In this document: in pieces, positions 43,846 to 54,717 of the stretch
How positions within the stretch are numbered: the stretch's first letter is position 1
Layout: the number at the start of each line of letters is the position of its first letter
NCBI GenBank assembly: GCA_037178625.1
Contig: CM074137.1
Span: 2,604,001 to 2,668,000, forward strand
Length of the DNA stretch: 64,000 nucleotides
Direction of reading: 5' to 3'
Source: Skeletonema tropicum
Taxonomy: Eukaryota; Bacillariophyta; Thalassiosirophyceae; Thalassiosirales; Thalassiosiraceae
The notes under the pieces: model-generated
What the model was told of the DNA's origin: nothing
Databases searched by the model: none
Seen by the model: the letters and a program-made list of their open reading frames with translations, nothing else
Translations under genes and position numbers: made by a program

Positions 43846-45474
43846 ATGATGGAGATGGATAGAACAACCGCCCGAGATCGAACTCCTCCTCGTTCATCAT
43901 CATCATCATTATCTCGTCACAGCAGAAATGGTCACCGAGCTCCTCAAGACAATCGAAGCAACTCATCGAGATCATCTCAGCATAGTAGGCGCCAAAGTAA
44001 GAGATCAAGCAGGTCGGACTCGGCTTCAGAATCTAGTCGTGTATCACGCCTTAGTACTAATGGACGTGACAACAACATTGAGAAACAACCAAAAAGGAAA
44101 AGCAGCTTTGCAAACTGTGCAGCCACAGTAGTCATATTCATTGCAATTGTCGACCTAATAGTACTCTGGACATCCATCGATGCGACCATCGGTGATCAAA
44201 ATGGCGATCAACCACATCAACTTGGCCCCGAAGTGAGCATACATCAATTCACAGAGAAAAGGACGACTGATATTCAAATTCAATTAATACAGGATATTGC
44301 AAAGAAACAACACGAACAAGCAAAGCAGGAGCGTCCAAAGAAGCAACGTACTCGTTCCGAAATGTTGCGTATGGAAGAAAACAGACGAAGACAGTATAAA
44401 CCGATACAAAAGGTGAAGAATGTGGCAAAGGCGGACAAAGTCAATAATGACGAGACGTTTGGGATAGATGAACACATTGTCAATATATTGACTGCTGCGA
44501 ATATCCAATTAGATGCAGAGCTAGCAAGTCAACTTCCATCATGGGATGATATTGTGTCCATGTATGGTGAAAAACCGATAGTACATGGCTTGGAAACATG
44601 CAAGACATATCGAGATACGGTAGAGCCTGCAGATCGGATGCTTGGGCCAGCTGGTATATTTAACACGGGCACCAATTTACTGTTTGAATTGATGAAGGCC
44701 AATTGCAATATCAAGGAAGCTAGAACTTCGAAAACACATCGAGAACCAATGCGGAATGGGATGAGATTTCAACCTCCATGGGGCAAGGTAAGACTTCAGA
44801 TACATTTGATAATTGCAGTATATATATGTATCAAAACTCATCGACTTACAAATATTGTCATGCCGTAGCATAATCCTCCCGCATTTCATCGTGGTCAACA
44901 TGTGGCAAAGTTTTGGGGTGAAGGAATTAATCAAACGGCGTTCTTTCCAGTGGTCATGATCAAGGATTTTTACCATTGGGCAGGATCTCAATGTCGCCAC
45001 TCCTACACTAGCTTTTGGGAACATGATGCGGAACATTGTCCAAAACTCGTTGATGCATACAATCGTCCTAACCAAGCATTGGTGAGATATGGCAAGGGCA
45101 GAATATATTACGATAGTATTCTAGACTTGTGGAACAAATACTATCAAGAATGGGAGGAGCAGACATTTCCACACCTAACAACACGATACGAAGATTTGCT
45201 ATTTCACGGGGAGCAAGTGACAAGAATCGCGTGTGATTGTGTCGGTGGAGAATTTACAACAAACTTTGGATACGTAGAAGGATCTGCTAAAGAAAACGGA
45301 CTGCCAATTCACGATGGTGCCAATGGATTGATAAAATCACTGCTGCAATATGGAAATTCAGCCAACCGCTTAACGGGATTTACAGATCGTGATAGGTTGT
45401 ACGCAAGCAAAACAATAGACTCGTACCTAGTTGACAGATATGGTTATAAGGCACCGCCACTGCCAACGAGATAA
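43846..45474 (+). CDS. Type II membrane sulfotransferase-like protein, paralog 2 (two exons)
   Basis: Exon 1 is 43846-44787 and exon 2 is 44869-45474, joined in phase 0 at the same position as paralog 1 (PWGK|HNPP). The protein is about 515 residues: a Ser/Arg-rich cytosolic N-terminus, one signal anchor (ATVVIFIAIVDLIVLW), a basic coiled stem, then the shared luminal domain with GPAGIFNTGTNLLFELMK and VVMIKDFYHWAGSQC. The conserved block FGIDEHIVNILTAAN before the domain is also in paralog 1. The N-terminal tail and stem differ, while the catalytic region is well conserved, as expected for Golgi sulfotransferases. It is likely an ancient duplication since three unrelated genes lie between. 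Confidence 0.8.
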
Positions 45475-45509
45475 CTGCACATTTATTTAGGTTACGATGT
45501 TTCTTATAA

Positions 45510-47426
45510 TTAGAAAGAAAATGCACCTGGTCCAGGTTCAGTAATGAAAAATTCTCTATTGCCATTTGCTGGAAATACTTCATCGTATGCATTCCGCCAT
45601 TGTGTCATGAAAGTTTCTGCTTCGTTTCTATGAACTAGAGCCCAACACGATCCTCCAAATCCTGCTCCAAATGCCGAAGAGGCAAGGGCGGTAATGCGTG
45701 GAAGATTATTTGGCGGTTGCTCACAATTATCACTATCATCGACGTAGAGTATTGGGTCGGTTTTGAGCTGATGTTCAATGCCTCGCGCCCACAATGGTAA
45801 CCATGCTGTCTCCTTGACCTGATTTTTTAGAATATTGACAGCGTTTCTGTGAGAATTGTCTACTATGGCACCCAACATTGCGAGCCGGTCACTTTCCGCT
45901 AGACAATAGGCAGTTGCTGGAACAAGAAATTCACTTTCTTCGTAAAACTGCTCAAACCTCTTGACAAGAAGGGACCCAAAATCATTTACTGCGATATCAT
46001 CATCGTCATCTTGCACTGCTATTGACCCGGCGAGGATTTTGTCAGAGATAATTTTCTTCACCTTGTCTCCACTCGACAAAATGCGTTCAATACCGTGCTC
46101 TTTGCTCTCATATCGAATTGTATCAGCTAGTGTGTGCAGCTCCTTCTCTCCATTCGCACTCATACCAGCGGTCCTGCAAGCATTGTACGCCGTAAAAGCT
46201 GTTGTCGCCATGATAGATGCGTAATTATATCCCGTTGATGCCACAGTTCCTTCCCCTGCCTTTTCAGCTCTAGCTCCAGAGTATGCTATTACAAAGACAA
46301 GATTCGATGGCAACTCCAATTCAGACCCTTGGTTCACGACCGTTGATTCTCTACAGAAATCCTCAGAGTTGCATACAATCAGTTCATTCAGTTGTTTTAA
46401 CTCGAACGAAGCCGGTCGAGTAGGACAAAACGATAACAGTCTAAGCTTCCTTTTCTTACCCATTAATATTGCAGCATGGTCTTCACTCCCACCAAATGTC
46501 CCTACACCATCTCCCTGCTTTGTCCCTTCAAGAACTATGTTCCTCTCATCGGTGGTAGTGACATCTGGATCATCTGTTCTCTTCATCCTTTTTCTTGTGT
46601 AACACATCCCATTTTCGATATTACCTAAATATGTAGATAGATTGAATATTCTGTCGTCTTCGTCTGCAGTTCCAATAGCTTGACGGTATGTTTGAGATGA
46701 TTGTATGTTTAAATGTGAGTTCAACACCAAGAATAGGCCCGTGACAAAGCAACTTGATGTAGATAGACCACTTGCGGGTGGCAAATTTGACGATATTGCA
46801 ATGATAATGTGATATCCTTTCTCTTCATGCGATGCATCTAATGAACCTGACACTGTGGGTGTTTGTTGTGAATGAATGTACATTCCAAAATTCTTCTCAA
46901 TTCGTCGGATTGTGGTACTTGGATAAATCCTCCAGTCCTTGTACGTGCTGTCTTTCACTTCTTCTCTACCCCCGATAATGTTGAATGTGTGATGCACCAC
47001 TGTCCTCCCATTGACAACAAATGGTGCAGCAGTGTCAACTGCGTGATGCTCCATCCCATCTGCGAGAATAGAAACAATTGTTACCTTCCTTTGTTCATCT
47101 GCAGTAGCTGGAGTCATCGTTGACACCATAGCCATACCCCTTCCTTCGGTAGCGCAGACCAGCGAATTTCCTCCGGCATAGTCCGTATGCTTTCCCATGA
47201 CTTCAATTCTTCCTGGGACCCAATGAGTCTGGACAGGACATGATATTGTTTTGATATCATCATCTAGCTCCAACTCAAGAGCAAGAGCAGTTGCAGACTC
47301 TTGAAAAAGACATCTAACTGTATTGAAACATTTGTCACTTGGTGACGCTAGCTTTTCGGACAGCTGCCGATCGAAGGCAGAAGTAGAGGAGGATTCCGAG
47401 ATGAGGTCAGCTAAGACAAAGGTCAT
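45510..47426 (-). CDS. GHMP kinase, galactokinase-like
   Basis: About 638 residues from the ATG at 47424-47426; an earlier GTG in frame is not used. All three GHMP motifs are visible: substrate/N-terminal motif PGRIEVMGKHTDYAGG (residues 71-86), the ATP-binding loop LPPASGLSTSS, and the C-terminal AFGAGFGGSCWALV. The C-terminus PGPGAFSF is typical of galactokinase-type proteins. GKHTDYAGG in place of the GEHTDY of classical GalK matches a galactokinase-like branch, so the sugar could be galactose or a related monosaccharide. It would phosphorylate a sugar at C1 for nucleotide-sugar synthesis. It is longer than usual (~400) because of inserts rich in Asp/Thr. It is convergent with sulfotransferase 2 (35 bp between stops). 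Confidence 0.85.
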   Translation of the reverse strand: MTFVLADLISESSSTSAFDRQLSEKLASPSDKCFNTVRCLFQESATALALELELDDDIKTISCPVQTHWVPGRIEVMGKHTDYAGGNSLVCATEGRGMAMVSTMTPATADEQRKVTIVSILADGMEHHAVDTAAPFVVNGRTVVHHTFNIIGGREEVKDSTYKDWRIYPSTTIRRIEKNFGMYIHSQQTPTVSGSLDASHEEKGYHIIIAISSNLPPASGLSTSSCFVTGLFLVLNSHLNIQSSQTYRQAIGTADEDDRIFNLSTYLGNIENGMCYTRKRMKRTDDPDVTTTDERNIVLEGTKQGDGVGTFGGSEDHAAILMGKKRKLRLLSFCPTRPASFELKQLNELIVCNSEDFCRESTVVNQGSELELPSNLVFVIAYSGARAEKAGEGTVASTGYNYASIMATTAFTAYNACRTAGMSANGEKELHTLADTIRYESKEHGIERILSSGDKVKKIISDKILAGSIAVQDDDDDIAVNDFGSLLVKRFEQFYEESEFLVPATAYCLAESDRLAMLGAIVDNSHRNAVNILKNQVKETAWLPLWARGIEHQLKTDPILYVDDSDNCEQPPNNLPRITALASSAFGAGFGGSCWALVHRNEAETFMTQWRNAYDEVFPANGNREFFITEPGPGAFSF

Positions 47427-47462
47427 CTCTCGCACATAATAGCAAGGGCTACGATATCTCCT

Positions 47463-47498
<36 letters not shown>

Positions 47499-47782
47499 TC
47501 TCTTCGGCTTTATTGTAGAGGTAGATAGCCGCGGCGAGGCCGCGGCGGCCGGCGCGTGAGGCGTGAGGGTGAAAACTGAAAACCGGTTGGACGAATAAAA
47601 CCGGTGAGTGCACATTCACTTTTAATCGAAGGGCCACGGAAACACCGTTGAGCAACTCCTCATGCCTAAGAGCAACAACTAGTTATTGCTCTATCGTAAC
47701 GCTGTGGAAAGGACAATTATCTTTGCGACGCTGCGGCTCTGCGTACTTATCGTCCGCGGCCGCGGTATCACACGAAGAAAAA
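47427..47782. promoter_or_regulatory. Divergent intergenic region with (CT)n tract
   Basis: Contains a pure CT run of about 30 bp (47465-47494) just upstream of the galactokinase-like gene, and a GC-rich block around 47530-47560. The frame upstream of 47783 is open but begins at a non-ATG codon. Confidence 0.45.
47465..47494. repeat. (CT)n microsatellite
   Basis: About 15 uninterrupted CT dinucleotides. Confidence 0.95.
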
Positions 47783-49377
47783 ATGACGAGCAACGATAAT
47801 GACGATGCACCCGCCGATTCTTCATCATCCGATCTATACGATCCCGCGGATCTTAATAGAGAAACGTTAGATTATATGAAATCTAATGATGGATGTAATG
47901 CCTTCACTATAACATTCAATGGAGACGCGAACCCTAACTTTCCATTTGATCCTCTATCCATCGATTGGGAGGAGGAAAGGTTTGCCTTCTCGAAGAGCCG
48001 ACATGTGGAATTCCTGGAAATAGACGATCTTCAACAGGGCTCAGATGAGCATTACTTATATTGTAAAACCAATCAAGAGGAAAGAATTAAGAACGCGAAG
48101 GCATTCTACCGCGCTGTGGCTGCGAATAGATCGTGCAAACATCTTTCGATTGAGGGGAATATCACGTATGGCTTGGAAATGAAGGATACCATTGCTATCC
48201 TCCGACCATTTATTCAGAATAACAATAAACTTTGCTCTATGACGTTGGGTCACTTCGCATTGGACGCGAGGACAACTCAAATACTTGCATCTGCTCTCTC
48301 GCAATGCGCTGGAGCGCTACGTAGATTTGGGCTAAAGCGTATCGAAAATCTGACAGGACGGGCGATGGAAAAGATCACCAATGCGCTGAAGGTAAGTCAT
48401 GCATTGAACATTTTAGTCTTGATGAAAATGATATCAATGATGACGCTGCTGCCGCTTTGGGGGATGCTTTGACTACTCTATGCCTAAAAAGTTTGTCTAT
48501 TGATGGGGACTACAATACCATGGCGTATGGATCGATCTCTCCAGCTGGGATGGAGGCAATATCACAAGGTCTTTTACAGAATTCTACCTTGGAGAGTGTT
48601 TCCTTTAATCGTTTCCCCATTGGAGTCGACGGGGGGCTATTTCTTGCTGAGGCCGTTTCAAACAATTCATCACTAACGCTCAAGGAGCTCGACCTTACTA
48701 GTTCGGTGTATTCTGGTAACTTTGCTCCATCTCTTGAGGGTTGGGAATTATTCTTTGACTTGCTCAGCAACAGTTCGTTGCATAAGCTAAGGCTTGGACA
48801 CAACAACATACCAGATGATGCCATCCCTTCAATGGTGGAATGTCTCAACTCAATGACTTCGCTGACAGAATTAAGCCTCTGCTTTTGCTCCAATATAACT
48901 GATCCCGGATGTGCAGAATTCTTTAGCCTCTTGAGGAACAACACGAGCCTCCGGAAATGTGCGATCCTAAATCTTCGGAGCACGGATGTGATTGAAGCTA
49001 TTTGGAGCACCCTGTGTGATAGAACAAGTGTCGACAGCATTTTCAGCTCCAATCATACGCTATGTGATATCTTCTCGTGGAATAGGCTTAGGAATAGGAA
49101 TATCGATCCAGGCATTAAATCTCTTTTGAAGATAAACAAGAATAGCGACAAAGTCGAGGTTGCGAGACAGAAGATAATCAAGTATTACTTTCTTGAGGAC
49201 AACAATCTACACGAGCTGGGTATCATGGATATGGGGTTACTTCCGCGAGTGCTTGAGCATGTTGACAAGTTTGAGCAGCCAGCTAGACTTTACGAGATTA
49301 TTCGTTTCATTCCATCCCTTGTTCATCCTTTTGAGAAGACCAATGACGCGAGGAGAAAGAGGAAGAGGATGGCCTGA
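47783..49377 (+). pseudogene. Leucine-rich-repeat protein with a one-base frameshift
   Basis: The first frame runs from ATG 47783 to about 48420 and the second from about 48421 to 49377. Read across the break, the repeat is perfect: ...NALKVSHALNILVL then DENDINDDAAAALGDAL, the normal spacing of an RNase-inhibitor-type LRR. Several LRR units follow (LHKLRLGHNNIPDDAIPSMV, LTELSLCFCSNITDPG). No GT-AG intron in the correct phase fits, and the only candidate would be 25 nt and gives a stop. So one base is missing near 48417-48420, by mutation or by sequence error. The C-terminus is charged (ARRKRKRMA). If functional, about 530 residues, probably a protein-interaction scaffold. Confidence 0.75.
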
Positions 49378-49669
49378 GGGCCAGAGCGCAAGTTTCGCGG
49401 TTTGTGAGAGAATGCTCGTGAGTCGTTCTCTTGGTTATTTTTGGCATAAATATGATCTTGGAGATTATATTATGATAGGCAAGAATGACATGAAAATGTA
49501 ATACATATCTCTGCACGAAATAAATATAAGTAGCTCTGCAGCAGCGAAGGTCGTATTCATAATATATGAATCCCTTTGTCCACGTCAAATTGTCCACACG
49601 CTAATTTCTTCTATTCTCTATCGTACCCAATGCAGATCAGAAGATAGGCTATATTCAAATGACAATGCA

Positions 49670-50803
49670 TCAAAGTGAATATTTGGTGATTGAACCAGAA
49701 GCGATTTCATCTTCAAACAAGGGGCTATACAAATCGTCTTCGTCTATCAGAGAAGATATCCGAGGAGGAAGCGTTTCATTGTCAGTTGATCGTCGAATCA
49801 GGGAAGGTATAGTTAGCGTCTTTCCAATAAGACTAGTCCACGGCGCTTCTGGGCTGCTCTTTTGTTCATTGAGATATCTTAATCGAAAATAGACTAGACT
49901 GTTCAACGCTCCAAACATCGGCCACCATATCACATATAGATATTCTACAACGAGCCAACCCTCATCGGACATCTCTAGATGTGCAATATCAATGACTCCC
50001 CAAACGATGAGTGCCAAGTTCGGTATGAAAAAAGCAATCAAGTAACGCAGTGACTGAAAGGCAACTGGATTGCTCCTACTTCCTTCTCCTCTTATACCTT
50101 GCAAATAATACTCGGAGTGTATGGCAAGTTCGGCATTTTGTTTCTCCACGTTGTGTAACATCATGGATAAGAACATGATGATGAGGGCAAAGCAAACAGA
50201 AACATATAGGTAGAGCCAACCTCTAATGAGTGTTGCATTCGGAGCCCTTTCACAAGGAATGTCGTTGCTGTGGTCACAGTCTAGAGGATGAGTCGCGATA
50301 TTGCACCTGTAAACACCATCAAAGTTGTATTGTTGCGTAACCAAAAGTGGAACTGAGGTGCCCAATCCTATAATGATTGGCAACATGAGGAAGGTAAATA
50401 AAACTGTCCAACATTGTGTCTTTTGCGTCGTCCAATCCTTTCTCGCCACTGTAATATAATACAGAGCCGAAAGCATGGTATATGCCGTCTCCACAATCAT
50501 GTACATCAAAACTGATATAAATCCCTGCAAGTTACATGTTTTAACATTTCCCGATGCCATGAAAGCATGACTATCTCTTGGTACCATCCAGGTAGATAGA
50601 AAGTTCTCCCAGAACCCCAGGAAAAGATTAGCGACTGTGATTAGAGTCATCATTTTGGTGGTCAATGGGATCGTCTTGTGTTCTTTGAATTTCAAGAACA
50701 CATCCCGTAATATGAGTAAGCTTCCAATTATTGACAGGATGCCCCCCACTTTTGGAATGATGGCAAATGCCTTGTGATGACAGTCGTCAATGTGGTCATG
50801 CAT
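49670..50803 (-). CDS. Seven-transmembrane receptor-like protein (GPCR-like)
   Basis: About 377 residues from ATG 50801-50803. Seven hydrophobic helices can be placed: AIIPKVGGILSIIGSLLIL, TLITVANLFLGFWENFL, ISVLMYMIVETAYTMLSALY, WTVLFTFLMLPIIIGLG, GWLYLYVSVCFALIIMFLSM, LRYLIAFFIPNLALIVWGVI and YLYVIWWPMFGALNSLVYF. Cysteines in the extracellular loops (CNLQGF, CNIATHPLDCDHS) could form the disulfide usual in GPCRs. The layout resembles the cAMP/frizzled-like receptor set that is enlarged in protists. The C-terminal tail is Ser/Glu-rich. It diverges from CYP97 with 366 bp between starts. Confidence 0.75.
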   Translation of the reverse strand: MHDHIDDCHHKAFAIIPKVGGILSIIGSLLILRDVFLKFKEHKTIPLTTKMMTLITVANLFLGFWENFLSTWMVPRDSHAFMASGNVKTCNLQGFISVLMYMIVETAYTMLSALYYITVARKDWTTQKTQCWTVLFTFLMLPIIIGLGTSVPLLVTQQYNFDGVYRCNIATHPLDCDHSNDIPCERAPNATLIRGWLYLYVSVCFALIIMFLSMMLHNVEKQNAELAIHSEYYLQGIRGEGSRSNPVAFQSLRYLIAFFIPNLALIVWGVIDIAHLEMSDEGWLVVEYLYVIWWPMFGALNSLVYFRLRYLNEQKSSPEAPWTSLIGKTLTIPSLIRRSTDNETLPPRISSLIDEDDLYSPLFEDEIASGSITKYSL

Positions 50804-51169
50804 GATACCCAAACCATTCAATCAACTATACACTTTATTGTAATCCTTGCAAAGTAAAGCATAAGTATTAGCGAGTAGCAAGTGATAACATATACAGCCA
50901 GATCACAGACATACACAGCTAAGCAATGTCATGTCCGAGCAACTTCTTTATGTCACGCCTAAGCGAAAGAAGACGCGTGTCCTGTATCCAATCGGCGAAG
51001 GGAGTCCACGTGTAATGAGACATCGGTTCCAAATTGAACATGAAATTGGCACATCTTCCATGATATTTACTCAGGATTTTGTGACGCACTACTTAGCTAG
51101 CACATCAATCCAGCCGCACCAGTAGTATAAGTATTACTGCAGCAAGCAAGTAGTGTAACGAGGAGTAAG
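50804..51169. promoter_or_regulatory. Divergent intergenic region upstream of CYP97
   Basis: Shared upstream region of the receptor-like gene (minus) and CYP97 (plus). It includes a short open frame (50931-51125) with no recognisable features. No regulatory motif can be named. Confidence 0.35.
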
Positions 51170-53074
51170 ATGAAGGTATCATCGACGGCGCTAGCAATCT
51201 TATCGGCAGCATCAGCTGCCTACGCGTTCGTGCCCGCACCATTGGGTGCATCAATTCAGAACGCAAATGCTCGTTCCACACAACAATTATTTGCATTAGA
51301 TGTCAAGGAGAAGGAAGAAACTACAACTACTTCTGCTACAACAACGGATGGAAGTATCGATCAAGCCAGCAGTGCCGATCCTGATGCCGAGGGTCTACCA
51401 TGGTGGTGGGAATACATTTGGAAGCTACCCGCACTTCAACTTGGTGAGGACGGTACAGATTGTACATTTGCCGACAGTGCCAATGTTCTTCGTACGAACA
51501 TTGAGCAAATTTATGGAGGTTTCCCCAGTTTGGATAAGTGTCCATTGGCAGAGGGTGAAATTACTGATATTGCGGATGGGACCATGTTCATCGGTTTGCA
51601 GAGGTATCAACAAGAGTATGGAAGTCCGTACAAGTTGTGTTTTGGACCAAAGAGTTTCTTGGTTATTTCTGACCCCGTTCAGGCAAAGCATGTGTTGAGG
51701 GATGCCAATACTTTGTACGACAAGGGTATCCTGGCTGAAATTTTGAAACCGATCATGGGAAAGGGACTGATCCCCGCTGATCCGGAAACGTGGAGTGTGC
51801 GTCGTCGTGCGATTGTTCCTGCCTTTCACAAGGCTTGGTTGAATCACATGGTTGGATTGTTTGGATATTGTAATGAGGCACTGATTACCAACTTGGAAAA
51901 GGCTGCTGCCAAGAATGATGCTCCCTCGGGTCAAACTGGTGGAAAGATTGAGATGGAGGAAAAGTTCTGTTCTGTTGCATTGGATATCATCGGTCTTTCT
52001 GTCTTTAATTACGAATTTGGCTCCGTATCAGATGAGTCTCCGGTAATCAAGGCTGTGTACTCTGCATTAGTTGAGGCAGAGCATAGGAGTATGACACCTG
52101 CGCCATACTGGGACCTCCCTCTTGCAAACGAGCTCGTGCCCCGTCTACGCAAGTTCAATTCCGACTTGAAGATTCTCGACGATGTGTTGACTGATTTGAT
52201 TAATCGCGCTAAGAGTTCCCGTCAAGTGGAAGATATTGAGGAATTGGAAAAGCGTGATTATGCCAATGTGAAGGACCCATCCTTGCTTCGATTCCTTGTG
52301 GATATGCGTGGTGCTGACATTGATAACAAGCAATTGAGGGATGATCTAATGACAATGTTGATTGCAGGACACGAAACTACTGCTGCAGTGTTGACCTGGG
52401 CTCTCTTCGAGTTGACGAAACACCCTGAAAAGATGGCCAAAGTCAAGGCTGAGATTGATGAGGTGATCGGAGACAGAACCCCAACATACGATGATATTAA
52501 GAAAATGCAGTACTTGAGACTCGTTGTCGCAGAAACCTTGCGTCTGTACCCCGAGCCGCCACTTTTGATTCGTAGGTGCCGAGCAGAAAACAATTTGCCC
52601 AAGGGCGGTGGACGGGAAGCAACCGTGATCCGAGGAATGGATATTTTCCTCTCGTTGTATAACCTCCATCACGATGAAAGGTTCTGGCCAGAGGCTGACA
52701 AGTTCATCCCCGAGAGATGGGAAACAAAGTACACAAATCCAGAGGTTCCAGAATGGGCTGGTTATGATCCAGCCAAGTGGATGAACACCATGTTGTATCC
52801 TAATGAGATTGCATCCGACTTTGCCTACCTTCCATTCGGAGGAGGAGCACGTAAGTGTGTAGGAGATGAGTTTGCCACTTTGGAGGCTACTGTGACACTA
52901 GCTATGGTATTGAGGAGATTTGACTTTGAATTCGATTCGGACAAGCTTGCAGCGACAAAGGTTGATGTTATGAAACACCCAGAAGATTTGGACCATCCTG
53001 TAGGAATGAGGACGGGAGCAACAATTCATACTAGGAAGGGACTTCATATGGTGATCAAGAAACGTGATGTTTAA
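51170..53074 (+). CDS. CYP97: Cytochrome P450, CYP97-type carotenoid hydroxylase, plastid-targeted
   Basis: 634 residues, single exon. The signal peptide MKVSSTALAILSAASAAYAF leads into FVPAPLG, matching the diatom plastid import motif (Ala-Phe cleavage). P450 landmarks: I-helix AGHETTAA (398-405), ExxR in VAETLRLYPEPP (about 453-456), the PERW-containing meander (FIPERWE), and the haem loop FGGGARKCVGDEF (554-566) with the cysteine ligand. CYP97 enzymes hydroxylate carotene rings and give lutein/zeaxanthin-type xanthophylls, the precursors of the diatom pigments. The subfamily cannot be fixed from sequence reading alone. The W-rich region GLPWWWEYIWKLP just after the transit peptide is typical of algal CYP97. 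Confidence 0.93.
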   Translation: MKVSSTALAILSAASAAYAFVPAPLGASIQNANARSTQQLFALDVKEKEETTTTSATTTDGSIDQASSADPDAEGLPWWWEYIWKLPALQLGEDGTDCTFADSANVLRTNIEQIYGGFPSLDKCPLAEGEITDIADGTMFIGLQRYQQEYGSPYKLCFGPKSFLVISDPVQAKHVLRDANTLYDKGILAEILKPIMGKGLIPADPETWSVRRRAIVPAFHKAWLNHMVGLFGYCNEALITNLEKAAAKNDAPSGQTGGKIEMEEKFCSVALDIIGLSVFNYEFGSVSDESPVIKAVYSALVEAEHRSMTPAPYWDLPLANELVPRLRKFNSDLKILDDVLTDLINRAKSSRQVEDIEELEKRDYANVKDPSLLRFLVDMRGADIDNKQLRDDLMTMLIAGHETTAAVLTWALFELTKHPEKMAKVKAEIDEVIGDRTPTYDDIKKMQYLRLVVAETLRLYPEPPLLIRRCRAENNLPKGGGREATVIRGMDIFLSLYNLHHDERFWPEADKFIPERWETKYTNPEVPEWAGYDPAKWMNTMLYPNEIASDFAYLPFGGGARKCVGDEFATLEATVTLAMVLRRFDFEFDSDKLAATKVDVMKHPEDLDHPVGMRTGATIHTRKGLHMVIKKRDV

Positions 53075-53715
53075 TGAATTAAAGATTACCACCATACTCT
53101 CAACCCATCCCTGCCGCGTACCTCCTTTGTACCTCCTTTTGACTTCCGCCCATAACTAAGCCAATAATAGGCCGATTCTTTTGGTTCAAAGACCAACAAC
53201 CTTCCATTTAGTTAGTTTAGAACGCCTGTGCAAGTGCCATGGTGATATTCCGACCATTCCCCGAGATAATATTGGGGGAACTAATTCAGTGTCACTGACA
53301 TTGGTCGGGATGTACGCTCGGCCATCACGCATCCAATTATTGGTGCAGGTGGACGGATTGACGGATGGTTGGAATGTCTCAAACCAGATGCAAGGCCTGC
53401 CAACATGGCGATTGCCGACCAAGATATCTTTGTGTCATCACCTACACTTGCATTCTCAATCGTATACTTGTGTTGACAGAAAAGATACTTTCAGAACTTA
53501 CTCAATGAATTAGATCCGAGGGGCCGTTCCCTCACAAACTTTGCGCCCCCTTTTTTCTGGGCATATCTTTTTTGACACAAAAGATGACGTTTTCCATGTC
53601 AAATGCACTTGCGCATTGCAATCATATCTATTGCAACTGATGAAGAAGTAGGAGGAGATCATTCACTAGAACTAGAGCATCGATACGATAATTACCTCCA
53701 GTCAACGAGCTGACC
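53075..53715. other. Intergenic, no supported gene
   Basis: Between CYP97 and the PGP synthase gene, which both read rightward. The open frames present are short and compositionally unremarkable. Confidence 0.5.
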
Positions 53716-54717
53716 ATGAAGTACCCAATGAATTTTATCGCAGGCGCCGTCCTCCTCTCGTCGCCGGTCATGTCATCGTCTTTCTCACCAGCCGTCTTCG
53801 GACGCGCTCCATCTTACGCCAGGGTTTCCAATGAAGGTGTCAAGAATGCCGAAAGAATGACACTCCTCCTCCGTGGCGGTAGCGCAGATTATTCCAGCAA
53901 TAGCATCAACAGCGCTGTCAATGGTGGAGCAGGGGTGGCTCTCTCAGCAGTATCAAACGGTGGGGAGGCAGAAGAAACCGCAACATCATCATCCACCAAA
54001 GCCAAAGGCGTAGGCCCAAACGCTCCACCGCCAGGATTAATCCGTCGTCTCTTTCCTAAATTTCCATGGCACGAACTACCCAATTATCTAACCTACGCGC
54101 GATGCATCTCCATCCCCATCTTCTTAGGCCTGAGCTATTACCCCGTCAACATGCCCAACCGTGCCCCAGTACTCAGTCTCCTATTCGCACTGGCAAGTGT
54201 CACCGATTGGTTCGATGGATTCCTCGCACGAAGGTGGGATGTTACCTCACCCTTTGGTGCGTTTTTAGACCCCGTGGCGGATAAACTCATGGTATCCACG
54301 GCACTGATTGTTCTTGCTGGGAGATATGGGGGCATTTGTGCGATTCCTGCAGCGATTATCATGGCACGTGAGGTGGGTGTGAGTGCGCTGAGGGAGTGGA
54401 TGGCACAACGAGGTGCGAGGGATAGTGTGAAAGTTGGTATGCAAGGAAAAGTTAAGACTGCATTGACTATGGTCAGTATAACGTTAATGCTGCTGGTTCC
54501 TGAGGGAGTTGGTTTGGAAAGTGTCGGGTGGACCAAGTATCTTGGAGTTTTGGGTGTAGGGGGAGCAGGAAATGTCGTTGAGGGGGTTGTCAATGATGGT
54601 TTTGCGTCTGTGTTGGGACCAAGTTTGATCATGCTATTTGCAAGTGCATTTGTGACCATAACTAGTGGAAGTGTATATTTCCGTGCTGCGGCTCCAGCTT
54701 TGATGGGAAAGGAGTAG
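53716..54717 (+). CDS. pgsA: Phosphatidylglycerophosphate synthase (CDP-alcohol phosphatidyltransferase), plastid-targeted
   Basis: 333 residues, single exon. The N-terminus is a signal peptide-like helix (FIAGAVLLSSPVMSS) followed by SFSPAVFGR, a plausible plastid import motif, then a low-complexity linker. The catalytic motif D-G-x2-A-R-x8-G-x3-D-x3-D is complete: D167, G168, A171, R172, G181, D185, D189 (within DWFDGFLARR and GAFLDPVADK). The following REVGVSALREWMAQRG matches the bacterial/plastid PgsA branch. It makes phosphatidylglycerol phosphate from CDP-diacylglycerol and glycerol 3-phosphate, needed for thylakoid phosphatidylglycerol. The last segment has further membrane helices. 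Confidence 0.93.
   Translation: MKYPMNFIAGAVLLSSPVMSSSFSPAVFGRAPSYARVSNEGVKNAERMTLLLRGGSADYSSNSINSAVNGGAGVALSAVSNGGEAEETATSSSTKAKGVGPNAPPPGLIRRLFPKFPWHELPNYLTYARCISIPIFLGLSYYPVNMPNRAPVLSLLFALASVTDWFDGFLARRWDVTSPFGAFLDPVADKLMVSTALIVLAGRYGGICAIPAAIIMAREVGVSALREWMAQRGARDSVKVGMQGKVKTALTMVSITLMLLVPEGVGLESVGWTKYLGVLGVGGAGNVVEGVVNDGFASVLGPSLIMLFASAFVTITSGSVYFRAAAPALMGKE

Noticed and set aside
47648..47782. Upstream extension of the LRR frame
   Set aside because: Begins at TTG and has no features of a targeting peptide. The ATG at 47783 is the better start.
48393..48417. Possible 25-nt GTAAGT...TTTTAG intron in the LRR gene
   Set aside because: It is too short for normal splicing and gives TCT-TGA directly after the join, so it does not restore the frame.
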